DNA from: JAKIWV01 sp963773945
GTDB lineage: Archaea > Thermoplasmatota > Thermoplasmata > Lutacidiplasmatales > UBA184
Length of the DNA stretch: 64,000 nucleotides
Assembly: GCA_963773945.1 (NCBI GenBank)
Contig: CAVZDD010000003.1
Location: 1 to 64,000, forward strand
Direction of reading: 5' to 3'
Part shown: one piece after another, positions 1-7,534 of the stretch
How positions within the stretch are numbered: the stretch's first letter is position 1
Layout: each line of letters opens with the position of its first letter
The notes under the pieces: generated by a model
Databases searched by the model: none
What the model saw: only the letters and a program-made list of their open reading frames with translations
Told to the model about the DNA's origin: nothing
Program-made: the position numbers and the translations under genes

Positions 1-132
1 CTAAGCTATGGGCCCTGACGGCCTCGCAGCGTGCTCACGGTTTAGCCATTTCGGCACCGTCGCCTCCATCGCAGCGTGGTCGAAACCAGCGCTCCTTGTG
101 TCCAGGCACGCGCGGGCTTACCAGAATCCACG

Positions 133-678
133 TTACTGCCCTTGGGAGCTGGACTCGAGTCGGAATTCCAAGAGTTCCACATCGAGAAGCCGGCCGAATT
201 TGTGGCCCACTTCGTGCATGACTCCAACGGTCGTGAACCCGGTCCTTACGTGGAGTTCCCGACTCTGGGGGTTTCCTTCGGCCACCCTCGCCAGAATGGT
301 GTGCAAACCGACCCGTTGAGCGTCCGCGAGGATCTGTGCGAGGAGGGCTCGGCCGATCCCGCGGTTTCGCCACTCTGCCCCTACGTAGACCGATACCTCC
401 GCCGTCCTCGTGTAGGCCCGTCGTTCCGACCAAGGGCTCAACGAGACCCAGCCGAGGACTCGGTGGTCCAATTCTGCGACCAGCACAGGGTGCTGGGCGT
501 CGTGACGTTCCAACCACTCGAGTTGCTCGGACTCCGACCGTGGTTCGGTGTCAAAGGTCGCGGTGGTCGTCTGAACTGCGTCATTGTAAATCTCCCGCAT
601 GGCCTCCGCATCGTCCCGTCGCGCAGGCCGAATTGTTGGGGCCCTACCGATCTTCGCTTCAGACGGTGGGGCGGCCAC
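133..678 (-). CDS. GNAT N-acetyltransferase, phosphinothricin acetyltransferase-like
   Basis: Single GNAT domain of 181 residues that would move an acetyl group from acetyl-CoA to an amine. The N-terminal strand TIRPARRDDAEAM and the segment REIYNDAV followed by FDTEP resemble the PAT/Bar subgroup. The acetyl-CoA loop RNRGIGRALL lies near residues 104-113. An ATG at 702 is in frame, but the only TATA-like box (cataaatc, 700-707) overlaps it. That box lies 26 nt before the GTG at 678, so I chose the GTG as a leaderless start. The substrate cannot be read from the sequence; resistance to phosphinothricin should not be assumed. Confidence 0.85.
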   Translation of the reverse strand: MAAPPSEAKIGRAPTIRPARRDDAEAMREIYNDAVQTTTATFDTEPRSESEQLEWLERHDAQHPVLVAELDHRVLGWVSLSPWSERRAYTRTAEVSVYVGAEWRNRGIGRALLAQILADAQRVGLHTILARVAEGNPQSRELHVRTGFTTVGVMHEVGHKFGRLLDVELLEFRLESSSQGQ

Positions 679-735
679 GGACCGGCCATCCAAGTCAGGC
701 ATAAATCACGGCCGGATGGGCGAAGATTTCCTACG

Positions 736-1353
736 CTACCTCGCGGCTTCGAGCGAGCGAGTAGAGGGGTTCCAGACGAACCCCTGCCACGGAGCCGGCA
801 GGTCGAACGAATAGGCGCTGATCATGAGCGCTAACATCTCTCGCTTCGGCAGAATTTCCGCGAGGCGATGTTCGATCAGTTCTCTCCAGGCGCGAATGGC
901 CCCCTCGTAGGTCGACACGCCAGCGGGAAGTGGATAATCGGGATACATCAAGAACACGGTGAGCTCGGATCCGAGACCGGCCAGTTCGGCGAGGTCGCGA
1001 GTAAGAATCGCGCTCGTCGCATCCGGGGTCTCCCGGATCACCACCATTGGTTTGTCCGCCACACCCGGCAGAAACCACTCGAGTTGGGACCTTACTTCCC
1101 AGTCTGGGGCCTGCACCAGGCCGAGGTTCCCGGCTAGCTCCCCAAGCATAGTGGCCATGACGCGCTTCCACTCTTCGTCGGTGTACTGTGAATCGCCAGG
1201 GTCGCTCCGTTGACCGTACTCGGAGAACTTCCGGTGACGGTCGTAGAACAGCCCCAATTCGGTGAGCATGCTCGAGGCAGAGGAGTCGTAGAGTTCACAG
1301 AAGCGTCGGAACCAGTCCCAGGCACCGAAGCGTGCCAGGTCGCGCGACTCCAC
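736..1353 (-). CDS. hypothetical protein, soluble, 205 aa
   Basis: I do not recognise the family. The GTG start at 1353 is the only usual start codon after the in-frame stop at 1414-1416. An AT-rich box lies upstream (aaattag near 1411). The protein is acidic and mixed alpha/beta, with no membrane segment, signal peptide or metal motif. Tryptophans are frequent in the first 90 residues. It lies upstream of the GNAT gene on the same strand with a 57-nt gap and may be co-transcribed with it. Confidence 0.65.
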   Translation of the reverse strand: MESRDLARFGAWDWFRRFCELYDSSASSMLTELGLFYDRHRKFSEYGQRSDPGDSQYTDEEWKRVMATMLGELAGNLGLVQAPDWEVRSQLEWFLPGVADKPMVVIRETPDATSAILTRDLAELAGLGSELTVFLMYPDYPLPAGVSTYEGAIRAWRELIEHRLAEILPKREMLALMISAYSFDLPAPWQGFVWNPSTRSLEAAR

Positions 1354-1537
1354 GAGATCGACTCCGCCCCGCAGCCCACGGGCGTGGTTTGAATTTGCGT
1401 CGGACCCGCTAAATTAGCTTGCGGTCGGTCGTTAGTGTCCTCCTTCGCCCACGGCCGCTGCGCTGGAGGACTTCGCGCGTCCCCCAAGAGTCTGAACAAA
1501 GGTAGAACCCTTAACCTCGGGAAGTGATACAATCCGT

Positions 1538-2362
1538 GTGTCCCCCGAGCCACGTACCGAGAGCCCTCCTGCGCGCGGTCCGCCGCCCTATCTCTCGAGC
1601 ATTCTTGCCGACGCGCTTCGGGAGAGCACCGAGCGCCGGCTGCTGGACCTAGTGCGTAAGGATCCGGTTCCGCATCATCTCGGGCTCATCATGGACGGGA
1701 ACCGTCGGTTCGCGCGGGACCACGGCCTAATCGTCGAGGAAGGACATCTCAAGGGGAAGGACAAGCTCGAGGAGCTCCTCAACTGGTGTCTCGAAGTCGG
1801 GATCCGGATTTTGACGGTCTACGCGCTTTCAACCGAGAATTTGAACCGAGCTCCGGAGGAAGTGTCCCAGCTCATGGACCTCTTCGCGCAGGCATTCACG
1901 GACATCGCCCGGGATGCCCGGGTGCACAAGCATCGGATTCACGTGGCCGCGATCGGGGACCGGTCGGTGCTCCGCGCCGATGTCGTGGCCGCCATCGAGC
2001 TCGCCGAGCAGTCGACCAAGGATTATTCCGACTACTTCTACAATGTCGCGATCGCCTACGGGGGTCGGGAGGAGATCGTCCACGCGATCCGACGCCTGGC
2101 GACCCAGGTAGCCGCCGGCACGCTACGCCCCGAAGAGATCGACGACCGGAAGGTGTCCGAGAACTTGTACACGGCGAACCTCCCGGACCCCGACCTCGTG
2201 CTTCGAACCAGCGGGGAGGAGCGCATTTCGAACTTCCTGCTCTGGCAGGTCGCCTACTCCGAGCTCTACTTCTCGGACGTCATGTGGCCGGGCCTGACGA
2301 AGACTGAATTCCTCCGAGCCATTCGATCCTTCCAGCTCCGGCGCAGGAACTTCGGAAAGTAA
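1538..2362 (+). CDS. uppS: tritrans,polycis-undecaprenyl-diphosphate synthase (cis-prenyltransferase)
   Basis: Makes long-chain cis polyprenyl diphosphate from geranylgeranyl diphosphate and IPP; the lipid carries sugars for glycosylation at the membrane. The family signature GLIMDGNRRFAR places the catalytic Asp at residue 53. The C-terminal signature LRTSGEERISNFLLWQ is followed by SELYF, the usual IPP-binding region. Length (274 aa) fits the archaeal branch, with an extra N-terminal 40 residues. The start is GTG, 26 nt after the TATA-like box ccttaacc (1509-1516), consistent with a leaderless message. It converges with the S53 peptidase gene. Confidence 0.95.
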   Translation: MSPEPRTESPPARGPPPYLSSILADALRESTERRLLDLVRKDPVPHHLGLIMDGNRRFARDHGLIVEEGHLKGKDKLEELLNWCLEVGIRILTVYALSTENLNRAPEEVSQLMDLFAQAFTDIARDARVHKHRIHVAAIGDRSVLRADVVAAIELAEQSTKDYSDYFYNVAIAYGGREEIVHAIRRLATQVAAGTLRPEEIDDRKVSENLYTANLPDPDLVLRTSGEERISNFLLWQVAYSELYFSDVMWPGLTKTEFLRAIRSFQLRRRNFGK

Positions 2363-2421
2363 CCGCGGATATCGACTGAGTCCACCCGGTTATCGATGCC
2401 CGTTAGTGAGTTCGGCCGCCT

Positions 2422-3978
2422 TCACTTCCGGGTCAATGCCGCAAGCAATGCCACGCCATCGGGCGACCCTAGTCCCGTGCACGCGTCCCATCCCGGGCCC
2501 GCATCGAAACCCCCGTTGTTTCCCTGCAAGATATCGTGGAAGTTCCCTTCTTCGCGATCGGCATAGATCAAGGGCTGCAGGAAGCCAACCGGCACTCCCA
2601 AGCCCTGGTTGATCCGGCTGAGCAGGCCGGCCCACAGGGGGGCGACCGCACTAGTACCGCCGATGACCATCGGATTCCCATCCACGAACACTGCGTACCC
2701 TGTCTCTGGGTCCGCATCACCGGCAACGTCCGGAACTCCGCGACCGACAAATCCCCCATCCCCCGCCGGCACACCGGCCTTCGACTGATAGGTGGGGCGC
2801 GGGAAGAACTGACTGACTCCGCCGCCCGTCGCGCCTTCACCGTCAGACAGATCGTTCCAGACGACCTCCTCGGTAATGCTGTCGCCGGAAAGGATGAGTC
2901 GCGTGCCCCCGCACCCGAGGACGTACGGCGCGGAGGCAGGGAAGTCCACGGCCAACGTGCCCGCGGGCCCTCCATCGCTCGCCCCAGAGTCCCCCGCCGC
3001 GGCGATCACGGTGATACCCATGGCCGTTGCGTCCTCGCAGGCTTGCTCGAACAGTGAGCGAGCTTGGCCGGTCCACGTGGTCTCGGGTCCCCCCCAACTG
3101 ATCGAGAGGACGGCCGGACGGTTGACCGAATCGTGAATCGCCGTGGTGAGCGCATCCAGGAAACCTTGGTCGTTGTTGGGGGCGAAGTACACGACGATGC
3201 GTGCTCCAGGGGCCAGCCCGCCCGCGACTTCGATATCGAGTTCCACTTCGACGTCCGGTCCGTTCGGATCACCGGTCGGGGCGTTCGTCGCGCCGTCTAC
3301 GGAGACGGTGGTGATCGTGGGTGAGGTCAGACCGACGGAGGCGAAGAAGCTCTGAAGGTCGGACCCTCGGAATCCTCCGCCGAACTCGAGAAGGCCTATG
3401 CACTGGCCGGCTCCGTTCTCGGCCGGCGGGAATGCGTAAGCCGTACCCACCCTCGTCGGGAGGTACGCCGTCGCCGTAACGTTCGCGATGCGGAAGTGCG
3501 TCCGGACCTGCGGCCGGTTGTCCAGTCCGAACACACCGACGACTCGGCCCCCCAGTTCCGGGGGGAGTTGAAGTTCACCTTCCCGACCGCGAAATTCGCC
3601 CCGTCTGCCTTCATACTGTCCGAGGGCGACTCCGAAGGTCCGGTTCAGCATACCGACGGTTCCGGATGCCCGAATCGATCGCCGACGGGGGTCAGTGTCG
3701 ATGATCGTGAGACCGGAGCGCGTGAGGGTCTCGCTCACGATTGATATGTCCTCATCGCCGGCGCCGAATGACTCGCCGAACGCACTTCGCTCAACGTACT
3801 GACGCACGGCAGGATGGCCGGAGCCGAACGCGGGGAGCGAGGTGACGGCCTTCGACGATCCTCGACGGCGCAGGTAGATCGTGACTTCGGTACGCTCTGC
3901 AAGGTCGGCCTCCCGAACGCGACGCGCGCCTTCGGGCACATCTCGGAAGCTACCGGGCAGCGCCGTTCCTATCGACAT
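2422..3978 (-). CDS. S53 family peptidase (sedolisin / kumamolisin type)
   Basis: Serine-carboxyl endopeptidase with an N-terminal pro-domain (about residues 1-165) and a subtilisin-fold catalytic domain. The triad is visible: Glu244 and Asp248 in VEVELDIEVAGG, the oxyanion Asp330 in AAAGDSGASD, and Ser443 in GGTSAVAPLWAG. The E-to-D and D-to-S spacings match kumamolisin within one residue. Asp482 (FHDI) and Asp498 (GWDACTGLG) fit the C-terminal calcium site. Sedolisins usually act at acid pH. No signal peptide or membrane segment is visible at the N terminus, so the route of export, if any, is unclear. ATG at 3978 is the only start after the in-frame stop at 4012. Confidence 0.95.
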   Translation of the reverse strand: MSIGTALPGSFRDVPEGARRVREADLAERTEVTIYLRRRGSSKAVTSLPAFGSGHPAVRQYVERSAFGESFGAGDEDISIVSETLTRSGLTIIDTDPRRRSIRASGTVGMLNRTFGVALGQYEGRRGEFRGREGELQLPPELGGRVVGVFGLDNRPQVRTHFRIANVTATAYLPTRVGTAYAFPPAENGAGQCIGLLEFGGGFRGSDLQSFFASVGLTSPTITTVSVDGATNAPTGDPNGPDVEVELDIEVAGGLAPGARIVVYFAPNNDQGFLDALTTAIHDSVNRPAVLSISWGGPETTWTGQARSLFEQACEDATAMGITVIAAAGDSGASDGGPAGTLAVDFPASAPYVLGCGGTRLILSGDSITEEVVWNDLSDGEGATGGGVSQFFPRPTYQSKAGVPAGDGGFVGRGVPDVAGDADPETGYAVFVDGNPMVIGGTSAVAPLWAGLLSRINQGLGVPVGFLQPLIYADREEGNFHDILQGNNGGFDAGPGWDACTGLGSPDGVALLAALTRK

Positions 3979-4058
3979 TTCAAGCCTGCCGACCCTATTC
4001 CTGGGTCGACATCAATGCTCTTCGCCTCGCAGGTCAAATGACTGTCGGTTGCGCCTCC

Positions 4059-4066
4059 TTTAAATA
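4059..4066 (+). promoter_or_regulatory. TATA box of the thermosome gene
   Basis: The sequence tttaaata, preceded by a C-rich stretch, would place transcription start near 4089. This gives a leader of about 25 nt before the ATG at 4115. It lies in the divergent gap between the S53 peptidase and the thermosome. Confidence 0.75.
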
Positions 4067-4093
4067 CAAGCGCATATTCATCTCTCTTGACAA

Positions 4094-4109
4094 CCGAGAG
4101 GAATCTCGG
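4094..4109 (+). promoter_or_regulatory. leader hairpin with GNRA loop before the thermosome start
   Basis: The arms ccgaga and tctcgg form a perfect 6-bp stem closing the loop ggaa, which fits the GNRA consensus. The hairpin fills most of the predicted leader and ends 5 nt before the ATG. It hides the only purine-rich, Shine-Dalgarno-like stretch (gagagg). A role in regulation is inference. Confidence 0.45.
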
Positions 4110-4114
4110 GAGAA

Positions 4115-5776
4115 ATGAGAACCATGTTGACAGGACAGACACCGATTCTAGTGCTAAAGGAAGGGACCAAGCGGGAGAGGGGACGCGGCGCTCTTTCGAA
4201 CAACATCGCCGCCGCCAAGGCGATCGCCGACGCAGTCCGCTCGACCCTCGGGCCGCGCGGTCTCGACAAGATGCTCGTCGACTCGATGGGCGATGTCGTC
4301 GTCACGAACGATGGCGTCACGATCCTCAAGGAAATGGATGTTGAGCACCCGGCGGCCAAGATGTTGGTCGAGGTCGCCAAGACCCAGGACCAAGAGGCCG
4401 GCGACGGAACGACCACCGCGGTGATCCTCGCAGGCGAACTCCTCAAGCGCGCCGAAGCCCTCATCGAACAGAACATCCACCCCACGATCATCTCCCAAGG
4501 ATACCGGCTGGCCGCTCAGAAGGCCCTCGAAGTGCTCAACGGCATTTCGGAGCCGGTCAAGATCGACGACCCCGACACGCTCCGGCGCGTGGCCGTCACG
4601 TCGATGTCCTCGAAGTCGGTCTCGTTCAACCGGGACCTGCTCGCCGAGATCTCGGTGAAGGCCGTTCAGGCAGTCGCCGAGAAGCACGAGCATGGCTACA
4701 CGGTGGACCTGGACGACATTCAGATCGTCAAGAAGCAGGGCGGGTCCATCACGGACTCCCAGCTCATCGAGGGCGTCATCGTGGACAAGGAAAAGGTGCA
4801 CTCGGGGATGCCCCAACGCGTCGAGACGCCTAAGATCGCGCTCCTGGACGCTGCTCTCGAGATCAAGAAGACCGAGATCGATGCCAAGATCGAAATCAAC
4901 GAGCCGTCCCAACTGAACGCGTTCCTCCAGGAGGAGGAGAATATGCTGCACCGGATGGTGGAGCAGGTCAAGAAGTCCGGCGCCAACGTCGCCTTCTGCC
5001 AGAAGGGCATCGACGACCTGGCCCAACACTTCCTCGCGAAGGAAGGCATCTACGCCGTTCGACGTGTCAAGAAGTCCGACATGGAGAAGCTGGCCAAGGC
5101 CACCGGGGCGAACATCGTCTCGAAGGTGAGCGAGCTCTCCCCCGAGGACATCGGCACGGCGGGCCTCGTCGAGGAACGCAAGATCGGGGAGGATTCCCTG
5201 ACCTTCGTGACCGGCTGCAAGAACGCGAAGGCGGTCTCCGTCCTTCTGCGGGGCGGCACCGAGCACGTGCTCGATGAGATCGAGCGGTCGGTCGATGACG
5301 CACTCAACGTCGTCGCGGTCGCCGTCGAGGACGGAAAGATCGTCTACGGAGGCGGCGCCTCCGCGGAAGAGATCGCGATGCGCCTGCGCGACGAAGCGGC
5401 CAAGGTCGGCGGCCGGGAACAGATGGCGTTCGAGATGTTCGCCGAGGCCCTCGAGGCCGTGCCCCGAACGCTCGCCGAGAACGCGGGGCTAGACTCGATC
5501 GACATCTTGATCGAGCTCCGCCAATCGCACAAGAGCGGCAAGAAGTTCTCGGGCGTCAACGTCTACTCGGGCAAGGTCGACGACATGAAGGTTCTTCACG
5601 TCGTGGAACCGATCCGGGTCGGGCGCCAGGCCATCGAGTCGGCCACCGATGCGGCGGTCATGATCCTCCGCATCGACGATGTGATCGCGTCGAAGTCCGG
5701 CGGACCCCCCGCCGGTGGCGGCGGCGGTCCGGGCGGCCCCGGTGGCATGGGCGGCGGCGACTTCGGCGAGGACTGA
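4115..5776 (+). CDS. ths: thermosome subunit (group II chaperonin)
   Basis: ATP-driven cytosolic protein-folding chaperonin, a subunit of the double-ring thermosome. The N terminus has the family start GQTPILVLKEGTKRERGR and the nucleotide site LGPRGLDKML. The motif GDGTTTAVILAGELL contains the catalytic GDGTT, and VVYGGG-type residues occur near the equatorial domain (IVYGGGASAEE). The C terminus ends in the usual Gly/Met-rich tail followed by DFGED. Length (553 aa) is normal. Two in-frame ATGs exist, at 4115 and 4124; the second gives MLTGQTPILV. The upstream TATA box allows either. Transcribed alone. Confidence 0.98.
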   Translation: MRTMLTGQTPILVLKEGTKRERGRGALSNNIAAAKAIADAVRSTLGPRGLDKMLVDSMGDVVVTNDGVTILKEMDVEHPAAKMLVEVAKTQDQEAGDGTTTAVILAGELLKRAEALIEQNIHPTIISQGYRLAAQKALEVLNGISEPVKIDDPDTLRRVAVTSMSSKSVSFNRDLLAEISVKAVQAVAEKHEHGYTVDLDDIQIVKKQGGSITDSQLIEGVIVDKEKVHSGMPQRVETPKIALLDAALEIKKTEIDAKIEINEPSQLNAFLQEEENMLHRMVEQVKKSGANVAFCQKGIDDLAQHFLAKEGIYAVRRVKKSDMEKLAKATGANIVSKVSELSPEDIGTAGLVEERKIGEDSLTFVTGCKNAKAVSVLLRGGTEHVLDEIERSVDDALNVVAVAVEDGKIVYGGGASAEEIAMRLRDEAAKVGGREQMAFEMFAEALEAVPRTLAENAGLDSIDILIELRQSHKSGKKFSGVNVYSGKVDDMKVLHVVEPIRVGRQAIESATDAAVMILRIDDVIASKSGGPPAGGGGGPGGPGGMGGGDFGED

Positions 5777-5819
5777 ACCGTCCTCCCGCGGTCCGGCTCG
5801 AGCGAACCTATTCCCCCGT

Positions 5820-5842
5820 CCCCCGGGGAAACCCCCCGGGGG
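5820..5842. terminator. GC-rich hairpin between convergent genes
   Basis: The arms cccccgggg (5820-5828) and ccccggggg (5834-5842) form a 9-bp stem around the loop aaacc. It lies 44 nt after the thermosome stop and 19 nt after the RdgB stop on the other strand, so it could serve both. There is no T-run, so terminator function is inferred from position. Confidence 0.5.
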
Positions 5843-5860
5843 CGAGCGTTCTAGGGACCC

Positions 5861-6406
5861 TCACTCCAGCGTTTGGAGCAAGCGCCCGATCTTATGGATC
5901 GCCCGGGCCCGATGCGACCGTCGGTTCTTCTCCGCCGGCGCGAGTTGGCCGAACGTACGGGTCTCCCCGTCGGGAATGAAGATCGGGTCGTAGCCGAAAC
6001 CCTGGGACCCGCGGGGCCGAACGGCGAGTCGTCCCTGGCATTCCCCGGAGCGAGACCACCGGCGAGTACCGATGGAAAGGCCGGCAACGGTTCGAAACAC
6101 CGCGGTCCGATCCCGTCCACGGATCAATCGAAGGACCCCTGTCAATCCGATGGTGTGCAGCGCATAAGCAGAGTAGACACCTGGGAACCCGCCCAGAGCG
6201 GGGATGAACAGGCCCGAATCCTCCACCAGTACCCGTGCTCCTCGCGAGGCGGCGGCTAGCTTCGCGTCCACCACCTCCTCGAGACGCTCCGCTTGGACTT
6301 CGGGCAACGCGTGGCGGCTCCAGCGGACCCGGACGCCATAGTCGGCAAGAATGGCACGGACCTCTCGGAACTTCCCCCCGTTCGTCGAGATGAACCGGAG
6401 GTCCAT
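5861..6406 (-). CDS. rdgB: XTP/dITP diphosphatase (RdgB/HAM1 family)
   Basis: Hydrolyses non-canonical purine nucleoside triphosphates (dITP, XTP) to the monophosphate and PPi, cleaning the nucleotide pool. Family motifs are the N-terminal FISTNGGKFREV, the metal-binding VEDSGLFIPALGGFPGVYSA segment near residues 60-80, and GFGYDPIFIPDG near 136-147. The end ENxxxxSHRARA (EKNRRSHRARAI) is also typical. The length of 181 aa is normal. The start lies 4 nt after the nitroreductase stop on the same strand, so the two genes form an operon. Confidence 0.95.
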   Translation of the reverse strand: MDLRFISTNGGKFREVRAILADYGVRVRWSRHALPEVQAERLEEVVDAKLAAASRGARVLVEDSGLFIPALGGFPGVYSAYALHTIGLTGVLRLIRGRDRTAVFRTVAGLSIGTRRWSRSGECQGRLAVRPRGSQGFGYDPIFIPDGETRTFGQLAPAEKNRRSHRARAIHKIGRLLQTLE

Positions 6407-6410
6407 CGGT

Positions 6411-6941
6411 CTACCAGGGATACCGATCGTAGGCGATGATCTCGTCCGGGCTTTTCCGGCCCTCGGGCGTCCCCGAACCGTTGGACTCTCCCGGATATCC
6501 CAATGGGAGGACGGCGATCGGGTGGATTCCTTCCGGAACCTGGAGCGCGCGGCGGATCTTGTCCTCGTGAAAGTCGACGATCCAACTCGTCGCGAGTCCT
6601 TCCGCCACCGCGGCGAGCCGGAGCTGGTGGACCGCCACCGCCGCGTCCAGCGGATAGGTAGAGATGTAGCCGCCGACGGTCATGGGGATGTCCTCCTCTA
6701 GTGAAAAGGCCACGATGACCACCGGGGCTTCCGCTACGGGCTTGCCCCGCGGACACGCCTGGGCGATCTGACGCTTCAGTTCCTCATCCCGCACGACGAC
6801 GAACCTCCAGGGCTGGAGGTTGCTTTGGGAAGGCGCGAGACGGGCGGCCGCCACGACCGCGCGGACCTTCTCCTCCGGGACCGGGCGGGTCTGGAACGTC
6901 GAGCAGGCGCGGGACGCCCGTATCGCCTCGTAGAGGTCCAT
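6411..6941 (-). CDS. nitroreductase-family FMN oxidoreductase
   Basis: Probable FMN-binding NAD(P)H-dependent reductase of 176 aa. The start MDLYEAIRASRACSTFQ is the usual RxSxRxF region that contacts FMN. LAPSQSNLQPWRFVVV is the PSxxNxQPW motif, and AVLPLGYPGES is the C-terminal GYP motif. Residues upstream of the ATG at 6941 are low in similarity and were rejected as coding. The substrate is unknown. It is the first gene of a two-gene unit with rdgB. Confidence 0.92.
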   Translation of the reverse strand: MDLYEAIRASRACSTFQTRPVPEEKVRAVVAAARLAPSQSNLQPWRFVVVRDEELKRQIAQACPRGKPVAEAPVVIVAFSLEEDIPMTVGGYISTYPLDAAVAVHQLRLAAVAEGLATSWIVDFHEDKIRRALQVPEGIHPIAVLPLGYPGESNGSGTPEGRKSPDEIIAYDRYPW

Positions 6942-6984
6942 AGGTCGGCCGAAGAAGAAAAAAGTCGAGAAGCTACAGCGGAGG

Positions 6985-7036
6985 CCGTTAGCCCCCCACC
7001 TGAGTCGAACGCATTCGATGAAACAGAGCCTAACGG
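6985..7036 (-). promoter_or_regulatory. nested stem structure upstream of the nitroreductase gene
   Basis: Read on the minus strand, ccgttag pairs with ctaacgg (7 bp), enclosing a second perfect stem tcgaa-tgcg-ttcga (5 bp). A TATA-like box (cttttaag, near 7037-7045 on the opposite strand) lies just upstream, so the structure could form in the 5' leader. It is too short for a tRNA and has no T arm. Confidence 0.35.
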
Positions 7037-7072
7037 GTCTTAAAAGGATTTCCGAAACGCGCGGCCACCGGG

Positions 7073-7228
7073 CTACCGGAATACGAGGAGGGGGGAACTC
7101 AGCGTATGGAAGAGCCCGCTGAAAGCGTGGTCGAACCACGCCCCCACGACGACCCCCATGAAACTCAGCAAAATGAGCCCGGCCACAACGACCAGGAGAA
7201 ACGTCGCCCAGGCCTCTACACGGTTCAT
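7073..7228 (-). CDS. small single-pass membrane protein, 51 aa
   Basis: The frame reads ATG to TAG. Residues 9-30 form one hydrophobic helix (start MNRVEAWATFLLVVVAGLIL), followed by a second weakly hydrophobic end. A TATA-like box on the same strand (agataaa on the plus strand, 7268-7274) lies 43 nt upstream. It occupies the gap between tRNA-Asp and the nitroreductase and does not overlap either. The family is not recognised. The hydrophobic pattern plus promoter support a real gene, but the short length leaves doubt. Confidence 0.5.
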   Translation of the reverse strand: MNRVEAWATFLLVVVAGLILLSFMGVVVGAWFDHAFSGLFHTLSSPLLVFR

Positions 7229-7362
7229 GGCCTTGCCCCGGGAATCGAACTAACGCCAAATTCCGGTAGATAAACGACGGTGTCCACTGGAACGGCTCGG
7301 ACCGCTCGGCGATTACGAGGAATATCCGAGATGCGGGGTCCGCCGCTCTTCAGCCGGAAGGT

Positions 7363-7370
7363 TCAATACT
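7363..7370 (+). promoter_or_regulatory. TATA-like box of tRNA-Asp
   Basis: The sequence tcaatact is centred about 31 nt before the first base of the tRNA, as expected for a short 5' leader removed by RNase P. Confidence 0.5.
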
Positions 7371-7396
7371 CTCCACCGATAGGGCGCGCCGTCGGA

Positions 7397-7498
7397 GCCC
7401 TGGTAGTCTAGCGGTCTAGGATCTAAGCCTGTCGAGCTTGGAACTCGGGTTCGAAGCCGGCGCGGGAAACCTCGCCGGCGAAACTCCCGACCAGGGCG
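7397..7498 (+). tRNA. tRNA-Asp (GTC) with a T-loop intron
   Basis: The acceptor arms gccctgg (7397-7403) and ccagggc (7491-7497) pair perfectly. The D arm gtct-agcggtct-agga is of the tRNA-Asp type. The anticodon stem taagc/gcttg encloses loop ctgtcga, with anticodon GTC at 7431-7433. The T stem tcggg (7445-7449) pairs with cccga (7486-7490). The T loop is interrupted by 29 nt; removing 7456-7484 restores the canonical loop ttcgaat. The discriminator base is G at 7498, and CCA is not encoded. The spliced molecule is 73 nt, a normal length. Confidence 0.92.
7456..7484 (+). other. 29-nt tRNA intron at position 59/60 with a strict BHB motif
   Basis: The central 4-bp helix is ttcg (7450-7453) with cgaa (7479-7482). 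The 5' bulge is aag (7454-7456) and the 3' bulge act (7483-7485). The outer helix is the T stem; the inner helix is ccggcg/cgccgg (7457-7462 with 7473-7478), capped by gg-gaaa-cc. Cutting each 3-nt bulge after its second base, as archaeal tRNA endonuclease does, joins ttcgaa to t and gives a perfect T loop. Most archaeal tRNA introns lie at 37/38, so this position is non-canonical. Confidence 0.88.
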
Positions 7499-7534
7499 TC
7501 GGCCTTCCCGGGCGCCTACCGCCGGGCCCGGGGA

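Noticed and set aside
1..132. A gene at the left edge
   Set aside because: Only short frames without motifs; the longer ones overlap the acetyltransferase gene in other frames. Nothing is recognised here.
4154..5266. A 370-codon open frame antisense to the thermosome gene
   Set aside because: It mirrors codons of a certain gene in GC-rich DNA, is full of Asp/Gly/Leu/Arg repeats and matches no family.
6985..7036. A tRNA or tRNA fragment, because of the 7-bp outer stem and a ttcgact sequence
   Set aside because: Only about 52 nt long, no T stem pairs around ttcgact, and no anticodon arm can be drawn.
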